Assembly (NCBI RefSeq): GCF_012489685.1
Contig: NC_080046.1
Coordinates: forward strand, 64,371,984-64,435,983
Length of the DNA: 64,000 bases
DNA from: Lotus japonicus
Lineage: Eukaryota; Streptophyta; Magnoliopsida; Fabales; Fabaceae
Reading direction: 5' to 3'
Position numbers and translations under genes: made by a program. Below are positions 21,054 through 34,403 of the stretch, in pieces. Every line of letters starts with the position of its first letter. Position 1 is the stretch's first letter. The notes under the pieces were generated by a model that made no database searches, was not told the DNA's origin, and saw only the letters and a list, made by a program, of their open reading frames with translations.

Positions 21054-23945
21054 GACTGTAGGAGGCCCATTACATTGTTGTAAGGCCTAAAGGTAATTGA
21101 TTTAGAGTTAGGGTTTAGCTCCACTATAAAATGTTAAGTCCTCCATTTAATAAGACAAGTTTCATTCATTCTTATCTTTACAACTCAAAATCTTAGATCT
21201 AAGAGTGCTAGGTCCGTGTAAAAACAAACTTATGAAGAGTGATAACAATGGTCACTTTAACACTATTTCTTCAATTAATTGAAATTCATTTAGGATTTAT
21301 TGAAAATAGAGTTCATACTGTTAGTAAATCTCACATGAATTTAATTAATTACAGAAAAAGTGTTAAACAAATATTGCTAAACTTTTTTTCATAAGAGTAG
21401 GCAAAATTACTTTTATGGGTGGTTTAGACTTTAGACATCTCATAATATTATATCCAAGTTTTTATCTTTTAAAATTCTACTCCTACATTTCAAACAAAAA
21501 TTCTACTCCAATATTACTAGTGTAATCAAAAAATTCTATTACTCCATTTCTAGCCAATAAATGTTTGCATATTATAGTACTGACACGTGTGATAATGGAC
21601 CCAGCTTCAGTGCTTCATGTCATGGCTGCGGTTGTTAAGTGCCCAGGAAACGCGTACGGATAAGAATGAGAAATTGAGAACAAGCAAGAATTTCGCGTCA
21701 ATTCTTTCGTGGATACTTTCGTGTTGGTAGACCCCACAAATTGCCCAACTTCGCATTATTTTATTGTTGTATCGCCGTATGTGACAACGTCGTTTTCAAC
21801 CTTTCGTGCTATTAGGTCCCAACTTCGCATTATTTTATTTTATTTTATTTGAAAATAAGCCTATTACAAAAAGTTGCCGTCCTTCAACATAACCTTTCTA
21901 GAAAGACTAGTTTGTGTTTCACCCTTCTCAAAACAACACACCTAATTGTAAGATTTTGTAAATCAATCAATATTTATAGGCATTATTTAATACATAATTA
22001 TTTTCTTGACCAAGGATTCATGTGAATTTCTGCTTGGATGTGTGTGAACAATGGAGCCTGTGTCTGACTGTCAATTTGTTGCTTGAAATGGTTTTAAATA
22101 GCATATACCCCATGGTGGCTTAAACAAAAAGCTAGGTAGTTAAAATACAATTTTAATGTGTATATTAAATATATATTATAGATTTTAATTTTTTATCTCA
22201 AATATTTTTAAAAATAGTATATTTTCGGAAAATTTATAGATTAGCCATTAAGTGCATAAATATTTTTTAATAAATATATAAACATGTATTATATATATAG
22301 AAGTTTGGGGGAGCAACCATACATGTCAATATCAAGTTCTACCATTGCCTATACCGAGCATGAGGAGAACAATTTAAAGAATTCACTAGGGTTTGGTAGC
22401 ATGTGAACTTTTGACTTTTCTTTCCTCACCCACAGTTCATGTAGTAAGCGGTAGGAGGTTGATCAATAATTTTTTTTTAACTATTTTTCATTTTAAATTT
22501 ACTAGTTATCAATTTCTGAATGTTCTATTAGAATTATATTAAAAAAATTAGGATAATTAATATGTGACATGCTCATCTTTTCACCTCAAGGTGCGTTATT
22601 ACGCTGAAGGATTTATAAATATAGATCAGTAACCATAAATGTAAACATCAGACAAACGTTGAAAGCATATAAATGAATGTCCATTTAGTAGAAAATAAAT
22701 TAAAATGGGTCTTTCAGCTTAGAGCAACACACAAAAACTTGATATCTCTGGTATTGAGAGCAGCTACTTCCTCCTATGCTTCTTAGTCTAATTTTTTTCA
22801 TTTTTTTAATAAATATCTTGATTATAAACTTTAAAATTGTCTCTTAATATATTTTATGACAAAATTTTCACTCTAAATTACCTTCTAAATATACTATATA
22901 TACATTTTGGAAGGAGCATGAATTAACAATTTAGTTACAGGGTCAAAATATTATGTACGGTTTGAACTAAATTAACTCCGTATGACCTAACGTCTAAACA
23001 GAAGAAGAGGCCAACACAGTATGGTCCGTTTAGCGTGCAATAGTCAAGACGCGTTAAATGAGACAATGTGCGCGCGTGTCCACCTCTCCTTGCTTCCTTC
23101 CTTCACAATAATAAAAATAAAAGCCGCCGTATACACATTTGTCTTGGCCCACAAGCGTTTCCCATGCCCCATTAATTAATTAATTAACTAAAACAAATAC
23201 AATAATAAATAGCAGCCACCACGTTTCAAATCAACACTCATCACTCCAAATAATAATAATCCTTTTTTCTTAATTTGATGAGATATGGATCCAACTATCA
23301 AGTCACGCGGCGAGGCAGAAGATTCCGCCGACAACTTTTCTACGTACTCCACTAATCCATCCATCTACATCGACATTACATATTTTTAATTAGTAATTTA
23401 AAGACACCACATTTCTTTAATTGCGGCATTATTAAAGCGCAGTATTACACTTTCACAACATAAGCGCGTCTTTCTTTCTTTCTATTCCATTGCGGAGCCA
23501 TCAAGCAACAAAAGCCTCCCAAATTCCGACAAATCACTACCTAATTCATGCACTATAATTAATGAATTACCCCAATTTCCACGAATCAAAACGCTAGCAT
23601 AACAAAAATACTACTAGTATTAATTAATGTCAATTAACACGCGCGTGAAAGTGTGTGAGAGAGTGAATTCAATTCAAAGTTTCAAAGCCAATGAATGAAG
23701 GAAAGAAAGAAAAAATTGAAAGAAAGGTGTGCCCGCAGCCGTAGGATGATGATGAGAACGAGACCAACTCCTTTGTCTGCTGCCTACACAACCCACATGC
23801 CAAGAGAGAGACTAATTTACCAATTTGCCCTTCTCCCCAGCGCAGTCAAACTCATCGTTGACTGTGTTCCCCTCTCTCTCTTTTATGGACACATCATTCA
23901 TCATCCATGGCCCCATACCATTCACATGATGCCATGCCCCCCATC
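21054..23945. other. intergenic DNA and long upstream region of the ERF gene
   Basis: No gene is supported. The portion from about 23000 contains CT-rich and GC-boxed promoter-like text leading to the TATA box of the ERF gene. Confidence 0.4.
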
Positions 23946-23952
23946 TATAAAA
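23946..23952 (+). promoter_or_regulatory. TATA box of the ERF gene
   Basis: TATAAAA lies 151 bp upstream of the ERF start codon, in a CT- and C-rich context typical of plant core promoters. Transcription would begin about 30 bp downstream, giving a leader of about 120 bp. Confidence 0.65.
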
Positions 23953-24096
23953 CACCAACCCTCACCCCTCACTTCCATGCGTCTCACCCCGCACCCATTT
24001 TCTCCCTTCATAGTTTATACACTGCTTCTCTTCCTGCAAAAACAAAAAAAAAAACTACATCAAAATTAATATTTACGTGTTGTAATTATCATTATT

Positions 24097-24786
24097 ATGG
24101 CGCCGAGGGATAAGACCAACGCCGTGAAGGTGAGCGGAAACGGAAACGGTAACGGCAACGGCGGCGTTAAGGAGGTGCATTTTAGAGGAGTTAGAAAGAG
24201 GCCATGGGGGAGATACGCTGCCGAGATCCGAGATCCCGGCAAGAAGAGCCGCGTCTGGCTCGGAACATTTGACACGGCGGAAGAGGCGGCGCGTGCATAC
24301 GACACCGCCGCAAGAGAGTTTCGCGGCCCCAAGGCCAAAACCAACTTCCCTTTCCCTTCAGACAATGTCAAGAACCAGAGCCCGAGCCAGAGCAGTACCG
24401 TTGAGTCTTCCAGCCGCGACCGTGACGTTGCTGCTGCCGCTGATTCATCGTCTCTTGATCTCAACTTGGCACCTTCCGTTCGGTTTCCTTTCCGTCCCCA
24501 GTTCCCGCAGATGCCGGCGGCGAACCAGGTGCTGTTCTTCGACGCGATTCTGCGTGCCGGCATGGTGGGTGGTTCCCCTGCCTCCCAACGCTACGGTTTC
24601 GATTTTCACACCTACAATCATCCCGTGGCGGCGAGTGAGATCCAGGCGGTGGCCGGAGCCCAGAGCGACTCAGACTCGTCCTCGGTGATCGATCTGAACC
24701 ACTATGAAAGCGGTGTTGTTATAAAAGCTGGTGGTAGAAACTTTGATCTCGACCTTAACTACCCTCCAATGGAAGACATGGCTTGA
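24097..24786 (+). CDS. group VIII ERF transcriptional repressor (ERF3/ERF4/ERF8-like)
   Basis: Intronless, 229 residues. A single AP2/ERF domain (about residues 28-86) starts [19 protein letters not shown] and includes [16 protein letters not shown], the ERF-type DNA-binding surface that reads GCC-box DNA. The C-terminus carries an EAR repression motif, FDLDLNYPP (about residues 216-224), and the mid-region [12 protein letters not shown] block shared with ERF3/ERF4/ERF8. Such factors repress ethylene- and stress-responsive promoters through TOPLESS-type corepressors; that is family knowledge, not shown here. Length fits AtERF4 (222) and AtERF3 (225). A Gly-Asn repeat lies before the AP2 domain. 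Which of ERF3, ERF4 or ERF8 is the true orthologue cannot be told by eye, so no symbol is assigned. Long frames on the opposite strand are shadows. Confidence 0.95.
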   Translation: MAPRDKTNAVKVSGNGNGNGNGGVKEVHFRGVRKRPWGRYAAEIRDPGKKSRVWLGTFDTAEEAARAYDTAAREFRGPKAKTNFPFPSDNVKNQSPSQSSTVESSSRDRDVAAAADSSSLDLNLAPSVRFPFRPQFPQMPAANQVLFFDAILRAGMVGGSPASQRYGFDFHTYNHPVAASEIQAVAGAQSDSDSSSVIDLNHYESGVVIKAGGRNFDLDLNYPPMEDMA

Positions 24787-27316
24787 AGATGAACCAGATT
24801 AATTATCTGATCGTTGAAGTTTGATTCTATTTTTCCGGATTAAGAAATTCTCTTTAGTTTTATAAGTAGAGAAAATAGCAACATCCGATAAAGAAAGAAA
24901 AAGAAGGAAGCACAAGCACAAGCACTGTGTGTGAATACATAGGTGATCATGGATCATCTGAAATTTTTTTGCAACAGAGAAACCACCGGTTTCAATCTGT
25001 TGTTCGAAATCATGACGAAACTGTTACCCAGGCCAGTTTTTTTTTAATTAATTACCTAAGTTGTATTAGGAATGGTTTTGATTTGAAGCTCATTTTATAT
25101 GAATGAAATTAACACGAAAACTTTGCACTAATTGTGTCTGATCATCTGATTAATTGTGTCTGTATTTTTTCCCCAGTTCTTATGTGAAATTTTGGATTTG
25201 TGTTATGTTGTTGCCTGGAAGTGGACGGAAAATTTAAGGATTGAAGGAACAAGGAGAGGTGACGTGGAAGAAACGTAATTGATGGTATTGGTCGTTGATT
25301 GAGGGGTTGATTGATCCGCCGCCACGTGACAGGTGTTGTTTCGTGAAGGGTATAGGTGATACTACTCAATTGTCCATTTGTGAGTTGGGTAGTAGAAGAC
25401 AGGTGCTGAGGTGCACTACTGCTGTGTTTGGTTTCAAAGAAAAGGAAAGATTGAAGATGGATGAAAGAAAATACAGGAAAACGAGTTAGGTATTGCGGTG
25501 CATAACCACTTTTGGTCATTGAATATTTAGTAATTTAATGAAATGCCAAGATCTATGGTGTACTATGTTTGTTAATAGTAGATTCTTGCTAAATTGTAAC
25601 CTCATTCCCATTCATGGATTTACCCAAACACTACACCCTCGCCGCTTCCGGCCTCCCCCCTCCATTGTATCATAACAATGACGTGACCAAGGGCACGGTG
25701 GTCAAGGCATTGTGAAGGTTATTGGGTGCGGTGGCTTTTGGGTGTATTTTGTATGTGCTGAGGGTTAGGTCTTCTAACATGTTTTTTCTTACACAATACT
25801 TAAATATAAGACATTACTTCAACCGAATCAAATCTTTACCACATGAATCAATCACTAGCACATTAGACTGTTACACTCACATGTATATTTTATCATTTAA
25901 TTTTCTTCAATTTGGATACGATTTGGGTATGCTGAACATTATTGATATATTTAATTATAATTCTTTATTTATTTTTTTCTTCCATTTATGCTAACTAACC
26001 GAATTAATAGAGAGAATGACTATTTTACGATGTATAAAAAAAAAACATAGAGAGAATGACTAGGAAACACTATTGTTGCACTTAACACGGAGCTTGACTT
26101 TGTCTAACGGAATAGAATATACACCAAATAGTACTTTCTGAACACTAGGACATATAAAATTAGGTGTTTGCTGTGGTAGCTTAAGGTAGATCAAGGCGTG
26201 ATACCTAAAATGTAATAAATCAATAGAAAATATACAATTTAAACTTAGAGGAAGAGGATAAAGGAAGATTTGGAGGTTTAATATCGACGGAGCATGAATG
26301 AAGAAGATCCTCACATGAAAGAAATTTTTATGACCTCTCATAAATGTAAATTGAACTAAAAACCCTAATTTTCAAATTGCGCATTTCATAACATAAACAA
26401 ACTTAAGAATTAATTCATTAAGTCGATCACATTGAACTTTTTAAAATTGCAATAATATATCATTTCGCTTTTTTTTCAATAAAATTATAACTTAAAATAT
26501 TACACCACACCAAAAAAAATCTGGGTACCACAGAATTTATCATAAAATTATTGTTCACAAGTAAGCATCTTATGTGCTAATTTAGAAAAATCAAAACTCG
26601 AGTATACACTATAAAGACTAAAATAAAATCCAATGAACTAGCTGGCTTCCCTTTGGTTAATTTGCACATAAATAAGAGGAGGGCCATAACACTCATTCTA
26701 ACGGTTTTTTAATACTCATTTTTAATTAGTTAAAATTCATATGATTACCACTAAATTAAAAGTAAAACTTATATTTTTAATGAACACACATAAATTTTAA
26801 TTAATAAAAAATTACTTAAGTTAGTGCTGAAAGTGCTCCTAGTACTTTTCTAGAAATATGTATATATCTTGGGCAACAAGCTGCACTCCACTCCCATAGT
26901 TAATTTCTTTTGTTTTACAGGTACAAATTTTTCCTTGCATTCCCACTTTGTCTTGTGGGCTGAATCAAGATTGATATATTTGACAATTTTGCAATCACCG
27001 GTCATTTATAATAATAAGATATCCATATATGTCTAATGATGCTTCTTTTCTTTGTCATCCTTTTACGGTCAGGATCCAAACAAGATTCGGTAGTTGAAGG
27101 GTTCAACTTCAACGTACTCATGTGAATCAGGCAGGTTTGAAACAAATCTCAAAAAAATAAATACAAATGCCACATTTTATTCGAATAATTAGACTCGACC
27201 AAGAGGGAGGCCGTAGACGCAATTCACATTTGGAAAGCGAATGATACTATTTTTTTTTTCTTCATGATGGGAGTATGTTCTGGAGGAATGACAACTTAAG
27301 CACCAAACTCAAAAAG
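24787..27316. other. ERF 3' flank and intergenic DNA
   Basis: No gene is supported. The first few hundred bases likely hold the ERF 3' untranslated region. The rest is AT-rich. Confidence 0.4.
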
Positions 27317-27425
27317 CTAAGAGCATCTCCAATGCAAAGTTCTTAGTTCTTATTTATCAGCTAAGAACTGAGTTCTTATCCATTGGAGATAATAACGTGG
27401 AGTTCTTAGTTCTCAAAAATAAGAA

Positions 27426-28317
27426 GGGAAAAACTTACCTACAGTACCATATATGCTGTTGGTGCTGTTCTCCAATTAAAATCAAACACGTGTAATTATT
27501 TATTTTCATTAATAAAATGAAATTGAAGAAACACAAGTGACGGTGGCAATAGATATGGTCTGTGTCTGACCACCGTTTCTACCCATTTGTAACCCTCACG
27601 GCGGAGGAGATCCCGGCAGAGGTCATCGGCGACATCCTCTCCCGTCTCCCTGTCTACTCCCTCCTTCGATTCCGGTCAATATCCAAGTCATGGCGCTCCC
27701 AATCCCAATCCCAATCTCATCCTCCGCCTCAAAACCGACCTCTACTGTGTCGATTTCCCCTCCATCAGCGCCGCCGTTAACCTCAACCACACTCTCATGT
27801 GCTACAACAACCGCATCAGCACGTTCGGCTCCTGCCACGACATCCTCTGCATCTGCAACGTCGCCGACGACATCGCCTTTTGGAACCCCTCCCTCCGCAA
27901 GCACCGCCGCAGCCCGGATCCTGAGAACACTCTCTTTCACGACGATGCTTGTGGACCGGAAAAGGGAGAAGGCAGTGGGCGGATGCCGGAGGAGGGCACA
28001 ACGATGAAGAAAAGAGATGGACGAGGATAGGGCGAGAGCATCTCAGATGGGGCGTAGATGGTTGTGCAATTGGTGATTTGCTTGAATATTTTGGACAAGG
28101 CGAGAGCATCTCCGATGATTTTCTTTGCAGAGCTTGGAACATGTCTGTGGTGGCTGTATTTTTATTTTTGAGAATGGTAGAGAAGGTTACTTGAAAAAGG
28201 AAAGGAGAAGGTTACTATTTTAATTAAATTTTTAAAATAAACACATAATCCACGTGTATCATTATAATAGGAGAACAGTACCAACAGCATATATGGTACT
28301 ACAGGTAAGTTTTCCCC
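27426..28317. mobile_element. Mutator-like element 3 (892 bp), Pack-MULE with F-box fragment
   Basis: Inverted ends of about 90 bp contain ACCATATATGCTGTTGGT. The exact 9-bp duplication AAATAAGAA flanks the element (27417-27425 and 28318-28326). The inside is GC-rich and holds an F-box gene fragment at about 27600-27950. The element is inserted in an older hAT-like element, so it is younger than that host element. Confidence 0.85.
27600..27950 (+). pseudogene. F-box protein gene fragment captured by a MULE
   Basis: One frame encodes an F-box core, IPAEVIGDILSRLPVYSLLR, up to SKSWRS. A different frame then encodes LILRLKTDLYCVDFPSISAA, then SCHDILCICNVADD and FWNPSLRKHRR. These are the order and sequences of the F-box plus F-box-associated region of CPR1-like and related legume F-box proteins. 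The segment usually lying between the F-box and the LILRLK strand is missing, and the frame shifts at the junction. The sequence stops after about 120 residues where family members run to about 350-400. No usable ATG precedes the F-box frame. It cannot make a normal F-box protein; a chimeric transcript is possible but unproven. Confidence 0.8.
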
Positions 28318-28341
28318 AAATAAGAACTAGGTTCTTATATA

Positions 28342-28741
28342 AGACCATGTGCAATGGTGATGTTGAGAGTTGAATGAGTGGTGTAGTGGTGTTGAGTGTT
28401 GTGTTGAAGTTGAGGAGAGAGGAGAGATGAGAGAGGTGTTGAGTTTTCTCAACATAGTTGAATCTAAAAAGGGAGGAGAGAGAAAGTGGCAGCAGGAGAG
28501 AGAAAGTGGGAGCAAATGATGGTGGGAACGCGTGGCACGTTTTGGTTGGTCGTTGGGGGAGAGAGAAAGTGGCTTGGAATAAAAATATGAAATAAAAAAG
28601 TGGTGGGGTAGGGTGTTGAATGAAAATTCATTGGAGTAGGTAAAAGTTGAATGAGTGTTGAATTGGAGAGAGAAGATGATGTGGAGTGTTGGAAAAATAA
28701 AAAGTGGTGTTGAGTGTTGAAAACCATTGTAAATGGTCTAA
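28342..28741. mobile_element. MITE nested in the hAT-like element
   Basis: Inverted ends share GACCAT, a short variable stretch and CAATGG, and the inside is built of GTTGAGTGTTG-type repeats. It is non-coding and lies inside the 27324-29005 element, just right of the MULE. Target duplication is unclear. Confidence 0.55.
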
Positions 28742-29012
28742 AGAATTTTACTTTTTGAGTTCTTAGTATACAAAGTTATTTTTTCTTTCATCCAAATTAC
28801 TTTATTACTTTTGTTTTATTACTTTATGAAAATAAAAAGTATAAATAATGCGGTTGGTGAGAACAAATGAATAGTACTAAGAACAAGAACTATGAACTCA
28901 TGGTTGGAGCAAAATTGCTTGAGAGTTGCTTAAGCACATATGACAGTACGGACCCACATGAATAGTACTAAGAACTAAGAATTAAGAACTAGCATTGGAG
29001 AAGATCTAAGAG

Positions 29013-32000
29013 ATCAAATCCTCACCAGAATTCGCTCTAAGTAGACAAATGCATAAACTAAAAGGGAAGGAAAGCACATGAACTCCCTATAGAAAGGAGC
29101 AAAATCGCACTAACAAGTCAATTAACAATCGAGTTAAAGTCTTTAGAGGAAAATAAAACTTGACATACAACCATGAATTTCAACCATGTGCCTGATGTTG
29201 GAGAGGCACATGGGTTCATACGCCAAGAAAATAAGATACCGACGAGAATTTAACGTCATATATGAACTCAAAAACTTAAGACGGGTTATGAGACATCAAT
29301 TCTCTTATAAAATCTTCGCTTCATTCATATTTGACCAATTTTTTTGACTCTAACTCATCCTTGAATTCTCAACATCCTTCCCGAAGTGCGAAAGTTATCC
29401 ACACTTGCACTGTCGTTCGCTTCACTGCTTCAACAAAACATGTCGCTTACCAACACCGCTAGCTAGGAAGACTTACAACACAAGGGGCCGTCACCATGAC
29501 TACACTAACCATTGGCTCTTATTTCACTTGTTGGGAAAACAGCGGAGCCCATGGACCAAAAAACCAAGACATAAAAAAGAAATTGGCGTTACATCTTTAC
29601 CCCAAAAATCAAAGACATTGTGTTCATGAATTACGTCTCTTAATAATTCTTCACATCGTCAATATTTAATAAATGTGATACTTTAATTCACATTCAACTC
29701 TCAACACCTGATACGGTCAATCATGAAGAGAAGGTACGAGATTGATCAGAATAATTAAATAGAGTATGTTTTTCCCTATGAAGCCATATTTATTTATATG
29801 TTCAAAAATAAAATTATATATATATTTTTTTTAGATAAGTCAAATTTGTATTAAAAGTGAGTATAAGGGGTACTCAACCCATAATACACTAAGAGATAAA
29901 CAAAAGCAAAACAATACAATATATATATATATATATAAATTATTAAAAAATTAAACTATCTATAATTTATGCTACACATAACATTTCTTATAAATACACG
30001 ATAGCAAAGGGCGCGTGAATTTAAGAAAATAACTAGTAATTGAATGGTGGGGGAATATTATTTACCCATGTTGATGGCTTGATGTTGATGTTGGAATGCA
30101 GATGGATGTACGTGTCATGCAACAAGGGCAGGACCCGTTCATGGAAACAGCGGCTGCTATTTCTGGTGGGACCCTTCTCTATCATAAATAATTAAATTCT
30201 TTTTCTTTATAAAGAATTAAATGTTTTCTTTTCTATCCATGTCTTGAATTATAGGAGTATATCTTTCTCTCAAGTCCCAAATAAACAAATTATTATGTCA
30301 GAGTGCTTAACATATTCTTTTATGGCACCACCTTCTTTGATCGCCTTAAAGCTGAAAATATAAACTGCATTGTTTTTTGTCATAGTCATTATCTCAACAA
30401 CAAAAAAATTCGGAGTTTAATCTTATATTATTTCATAAGTTGTGGAAACTGAAATAGATGATTCATACATACATACTTTAATTTTGTCAATTTGATATGC
30501 CAAGTGCCAAAATGCACCATATTATGGAAGATCAACATGTGGGGAAAATAATTGAGGATTCTCCGTATTTTTATTTCAGAATATTTATGGATTTTGTTCT
30601 CTAGTTGATCTGTTGAATTGGAATTGGAAAATTGTGTCTGTAATCATGTGTACAAGGTTGACAAAATCGTGATCCTACGTAGGATTGTAGAGGGGATGTA
30701 AAATCGTAAATCGTATAAACGTAACTCGCTCGCTACGATTCCACAATTTGTTTATCTATGTGTGCACATTAATACATACATTAGATATATACATACATTA
30801 GATATATGCATACATTAGAAAATAAAAACTGAAGAAAGAGCATACAGGGGAAAGAAAACAAAAAACAGAGGTACAAATAACAAAGCTGCCAGATTGGCAA
30901 CAAGCAGCAAGGCGTGAAACAAGGAGAGGTTGTTCCTATAGTACCCAACTCAAGTATTAGAACCCCTTCCCACTCTAGAACCCCCCTTCCAACACCACTC
31001 TAGAACCCCTTCCAGCCATGAGAAGAAACGAGAAATGAGCAGAGCAGTGGGTTATGGATGCAAGAGGAGAAGGAGCCAACATTTTGGTTAAATTGAACTG
31101 AAACGCAGCGTTTTGCGTTCCATTTTAGGGTTCCACACTTTGCCAAAACGCAGCCGTTGGGAGGGGACGGGTCAAAACGGGTCGAAAGTAGGAAAACGGG
31201 TCGAAAAGCCGGAAAATGGGTCGAAATCAGAATCGGGCTCGCTCCGAGATTCCACGATTCCACGATGCACGCCGGAGATTCCACGCGAGTCCAGTAACCG
31301 GCGATTCTACGCACGATCCAGATCGTGGAGGTGAGTAACATCGCTGAATCGTACGATTCCACGATCTGGATCGCGATTTTAACTACACTGCATGTGTATA
31401 TATATATAGAGCATGAGATAATCTAAAACATATTCATTCCAATTTGGCACTACTTTTCTTATTAAAAAATCTATATAAAAAAATTAAATATTTTTAAAAC
31501 TCAATCTTTGTTATTTTTTTAAACTCAATTTACGTTTGGACAAAAATAAAACATCAATCTGTTTTTTTTACCAATCTTTTTGTTATTGACCAAGGTATTC
31601 TCACAGTCGACAGCTGTGAAACTAATCTCTCACCCCGCGATCAGCGTACTAAGGGGATTCGAATAATTTTACTAATCTATGTAAATAAAGCGATTATAAA
31701 TGGTAAAAAATGCATATGGGAAACTGTAGGTGTTATAATAAGATTTATTTTTAAAATAATTTCTCATATGATACACGTGAAGAGGAGTTACGTACAGTTA
31801 CACATAAAGTGAGACTTTTTTTTTGTTACACTAGTAAAATAAACAATAAAGTGAGACTCTAACACAACAAAGTGGAATTATAGTAAAGGGATTTGGTGTA
31901 GTGGGACTGGACCACCTGCGGCTATGTAATTTTTTTAAAATAATATAGTTCAGGTCTCTTTAAAAATAAGAGAGTTCAAATTTATAAAAAAATTGTAAAA

Positions 32001-33651
32001 AATTTAAGGTAAAATGTGTGAAACCCCTTCATATTAGGTGAGTTTAATTGAAAATTTTAGTTCCAACATCTTAAAAATTATATGGTAAATTTCTGTTTTA
32101 AGTTTATCTATTTTAGTTTTGTTCCGGCATAAAATTATGATCACAGGTTAACAAGTTCAGAGCGAGAGAACTCAAAGAGAAATAAGGAAAAATGCATAAA
32201 AAATTAGGTCCCCACCGCTGGGGTGATGCCTGTATATTTATACTTGGGTTTTGACCCGTTTGGATCATGGGTTGCCCGCCCCATTAATTATATAATATTG
32301 GTTAGCCCACAGTTATACATTATTGATGGACCATATCAAACCAAGTTTCAATGTATTTCTTAAAATCCTAAATTTGTATCTTTTGGTGTTTTTCTTTTTG
32401 GTTCAAAATCTTTTGGACCACATGAAATCTGAGGGATTTTCTTTGAGGCCCACATATGGTGGGCTCACTTTTCATGCAAGACATATCGAAATTGTGAAGT
32501 AGCCCTCTCTTCCATTGTACATTTCAATTTTGGCACTTCTATCAGTTATATATATTGATCTATGAACTATAACTTAGGTTTTCATGGAGAATTGGTCTAA
32601 CTAATAATGATACAATACACCATGTAAAATTTGGAGTCCTGTTATACAGATGCGGTGGGAAAGATTGGTTCAAAAAGCAAAATACTGACCCTCTGCTGAG
32701 TCAATTAAACTATGGTTTTACATGTCAATCAATGAAACTATGTAAAGTATCAATGTTATTTATATATGTCAGTGGGGCTGCTCTTAATAATACTTTATTT
32801 AATCATGCTTTCCCTTATTCTGAAATGTTGAACAGGATCAATGTACCATGTATTGATGATTAGCAGAAGTGCCATTGAGTTCATTTTATTGTGAAGTGAC
32901 GATTGTAAAGTGCATTTTCTATTTTTGAGAATAGCCTCCTATCCCATGATGAAATGGAAAATACCAAAAATGATCGATAATTGTATAATCATCCACTAAT
33001 AGCTGGCTAGCTCTAATAAAGAAAGCTGAGTAGCAATCCATTATAGGATCTATCTGTTTAGCTACATATATACATGCATGTTCATGACAAGTACTGAATG
33101 AGACAAAAACTTGCAGGATCTACAAGTGACACATCATAGAAAATAACAAATTTTGAATATAAGGAGATGATGGCAAGACAAAATAATAATTTAATTATCA
33201 AGTAATATGGTTGATCTCATGAATCATGATAACCAGCATAATTATGATACTGTCAATTAAAAAATATCCAATTTTATCGAGCTAGCCGTCGTCCTTGACA
33301 TGAATATTATATATTTGTGATAGAAATGCGCTCCACCTTAATCAGAATAAAATTGCATATCCAATGAAGATATTTTTATAAAGATGTTTATGATTATATT
33401 GATCTCACATATAATTATAAACAACTTTACAGGCCGCACTACGTACCCCTTTTAATTGATACACTAGGTTGTTTACAATAATCATAAACACCCTTCACAA
33501 GTTACACTGGTTTTAAATATTAATGTTATATGTACCCCTACCGGTGGACTAGTTCACTGCTAGGTGCTAGCTACTCCAATCATCCAATACTAGATAAACC
33601 ATAAAACTAGTCTCACAAAAGGGAATCGTCTTCACTATTCTACTATATACT
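29013..33651. other. long intergenic stretch, no gene seen
   Basis: AT-rich, with TA microsatellite runs near 29917-29936. A GC-richer patch at about 30660-31390 holds repeated CGATTCCACGAT and GGTCGAAA words and a possible inverted-repeat end, likely a degraded element. Nothing else is supported. Confidence 0.4.
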
Positions 33652-34403
33652 TGATCAGGGAGAAGCCTTGATCGATCGGAGAACGGAGAAGAAATTACGA
33701 GGTTGGTAGGGAAAGGTTGAGTTGAGGTCACCGTCCCAGGGGTCCTGCAAAGAACTCCGAAGCTTAAGTTAGTTGAGAGAAACCTTGGTTGTATTTTGTG
33801 TGTGTGAGAGATAGATACATTGACTTCTGGAAACTTGAGACCTTTTATACTCCTGGAGTTCTGAAGGGAGGGTCCCAGCCAGCGAAGGAACGTCATGAGT
33901 GCCTCGGGCATCTGGGTGACCCCTTGTTCCCCCACCGTTGGATCCACCTGTGGCGCCTGTCACTCTCAGAGATCCTACGGCTCAGGGTTCATCGTAACCC
34001 ACTACCTGACCTCGAGATGTGACCTCAGCCTCCAAAGTACAGGTTGTGGAGCCCAAGTACATGTTGTGGAGCCCGCGATGGGATAGTTGACTAGATCTTT
34101 CTCAAAGTGCCACGGAGCCACTTGTTCTTCGACCGGTCCGTCTCGGTCAGGGGGGACCCGTCGTCCCCGGGTGTGGTCTTGCCCTTGGTGGACTGGTCGT
34201 CCCAGGGGGCGATCTTCACCTCGCCCGTACCTGAGCATTACTCGGTATATTCGATAGATGTCCGTCCCTGCTTGTGTAGTGGCGGTCGTCTCTCTCACCG
34301 GTCGTGCGGAATTGTCAATCTTGCGGAGCGGTCCGATCACCCTTCGCAGGACGGGGGTTGTTCTGGGCGTTTGGACCGGGGGGTTTCTCCTTGCCCCAGA
34401 ACA
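33652..34403 (-). mobile_element. solo-LTR candidate, 752 bp
   Basis: Read on the minus strand, the segment starts TGTTCTGGGG and ends CTGATCA, the TG...CA form of plant LTRs. It is GC-rich against AT-rich flanks and has a TATA box (GTATAAAAGG) near 33850 followed by a plausible R/U5 region. The 4-bp word TACT borders both sides, shorter than the usual 5 bp, so the border call is uncertain. No primer-binding site or coding interior was found, so it reads as a solo LTR rather than a full element. Confidence 0.5.

Larger units (their letters stand above)
27324..29005. mobile_element. hAT-like non-autonomous element carrying nested insertions
   Basis: The ends are inverted repeats around TCTCCAATGC followed by GTTCTTA-type text, and CTAAGAG is present on both sides (27317-27323 and 29006-29012), close to the 8-bp target duplication expected of hAT elements. 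A Mutator-like element (27426-28317) and a MITE (28342-28741) sit inside it, so it is the oldest of three layers. It has no transposase. Confidence 0.65.

Noticed and set aside
24066..24563. Minus-strand 165-codon frame opposite the first ERF
   Set aside because: Antisense to the AP2 domain, GC-biased codons explain the open frame.
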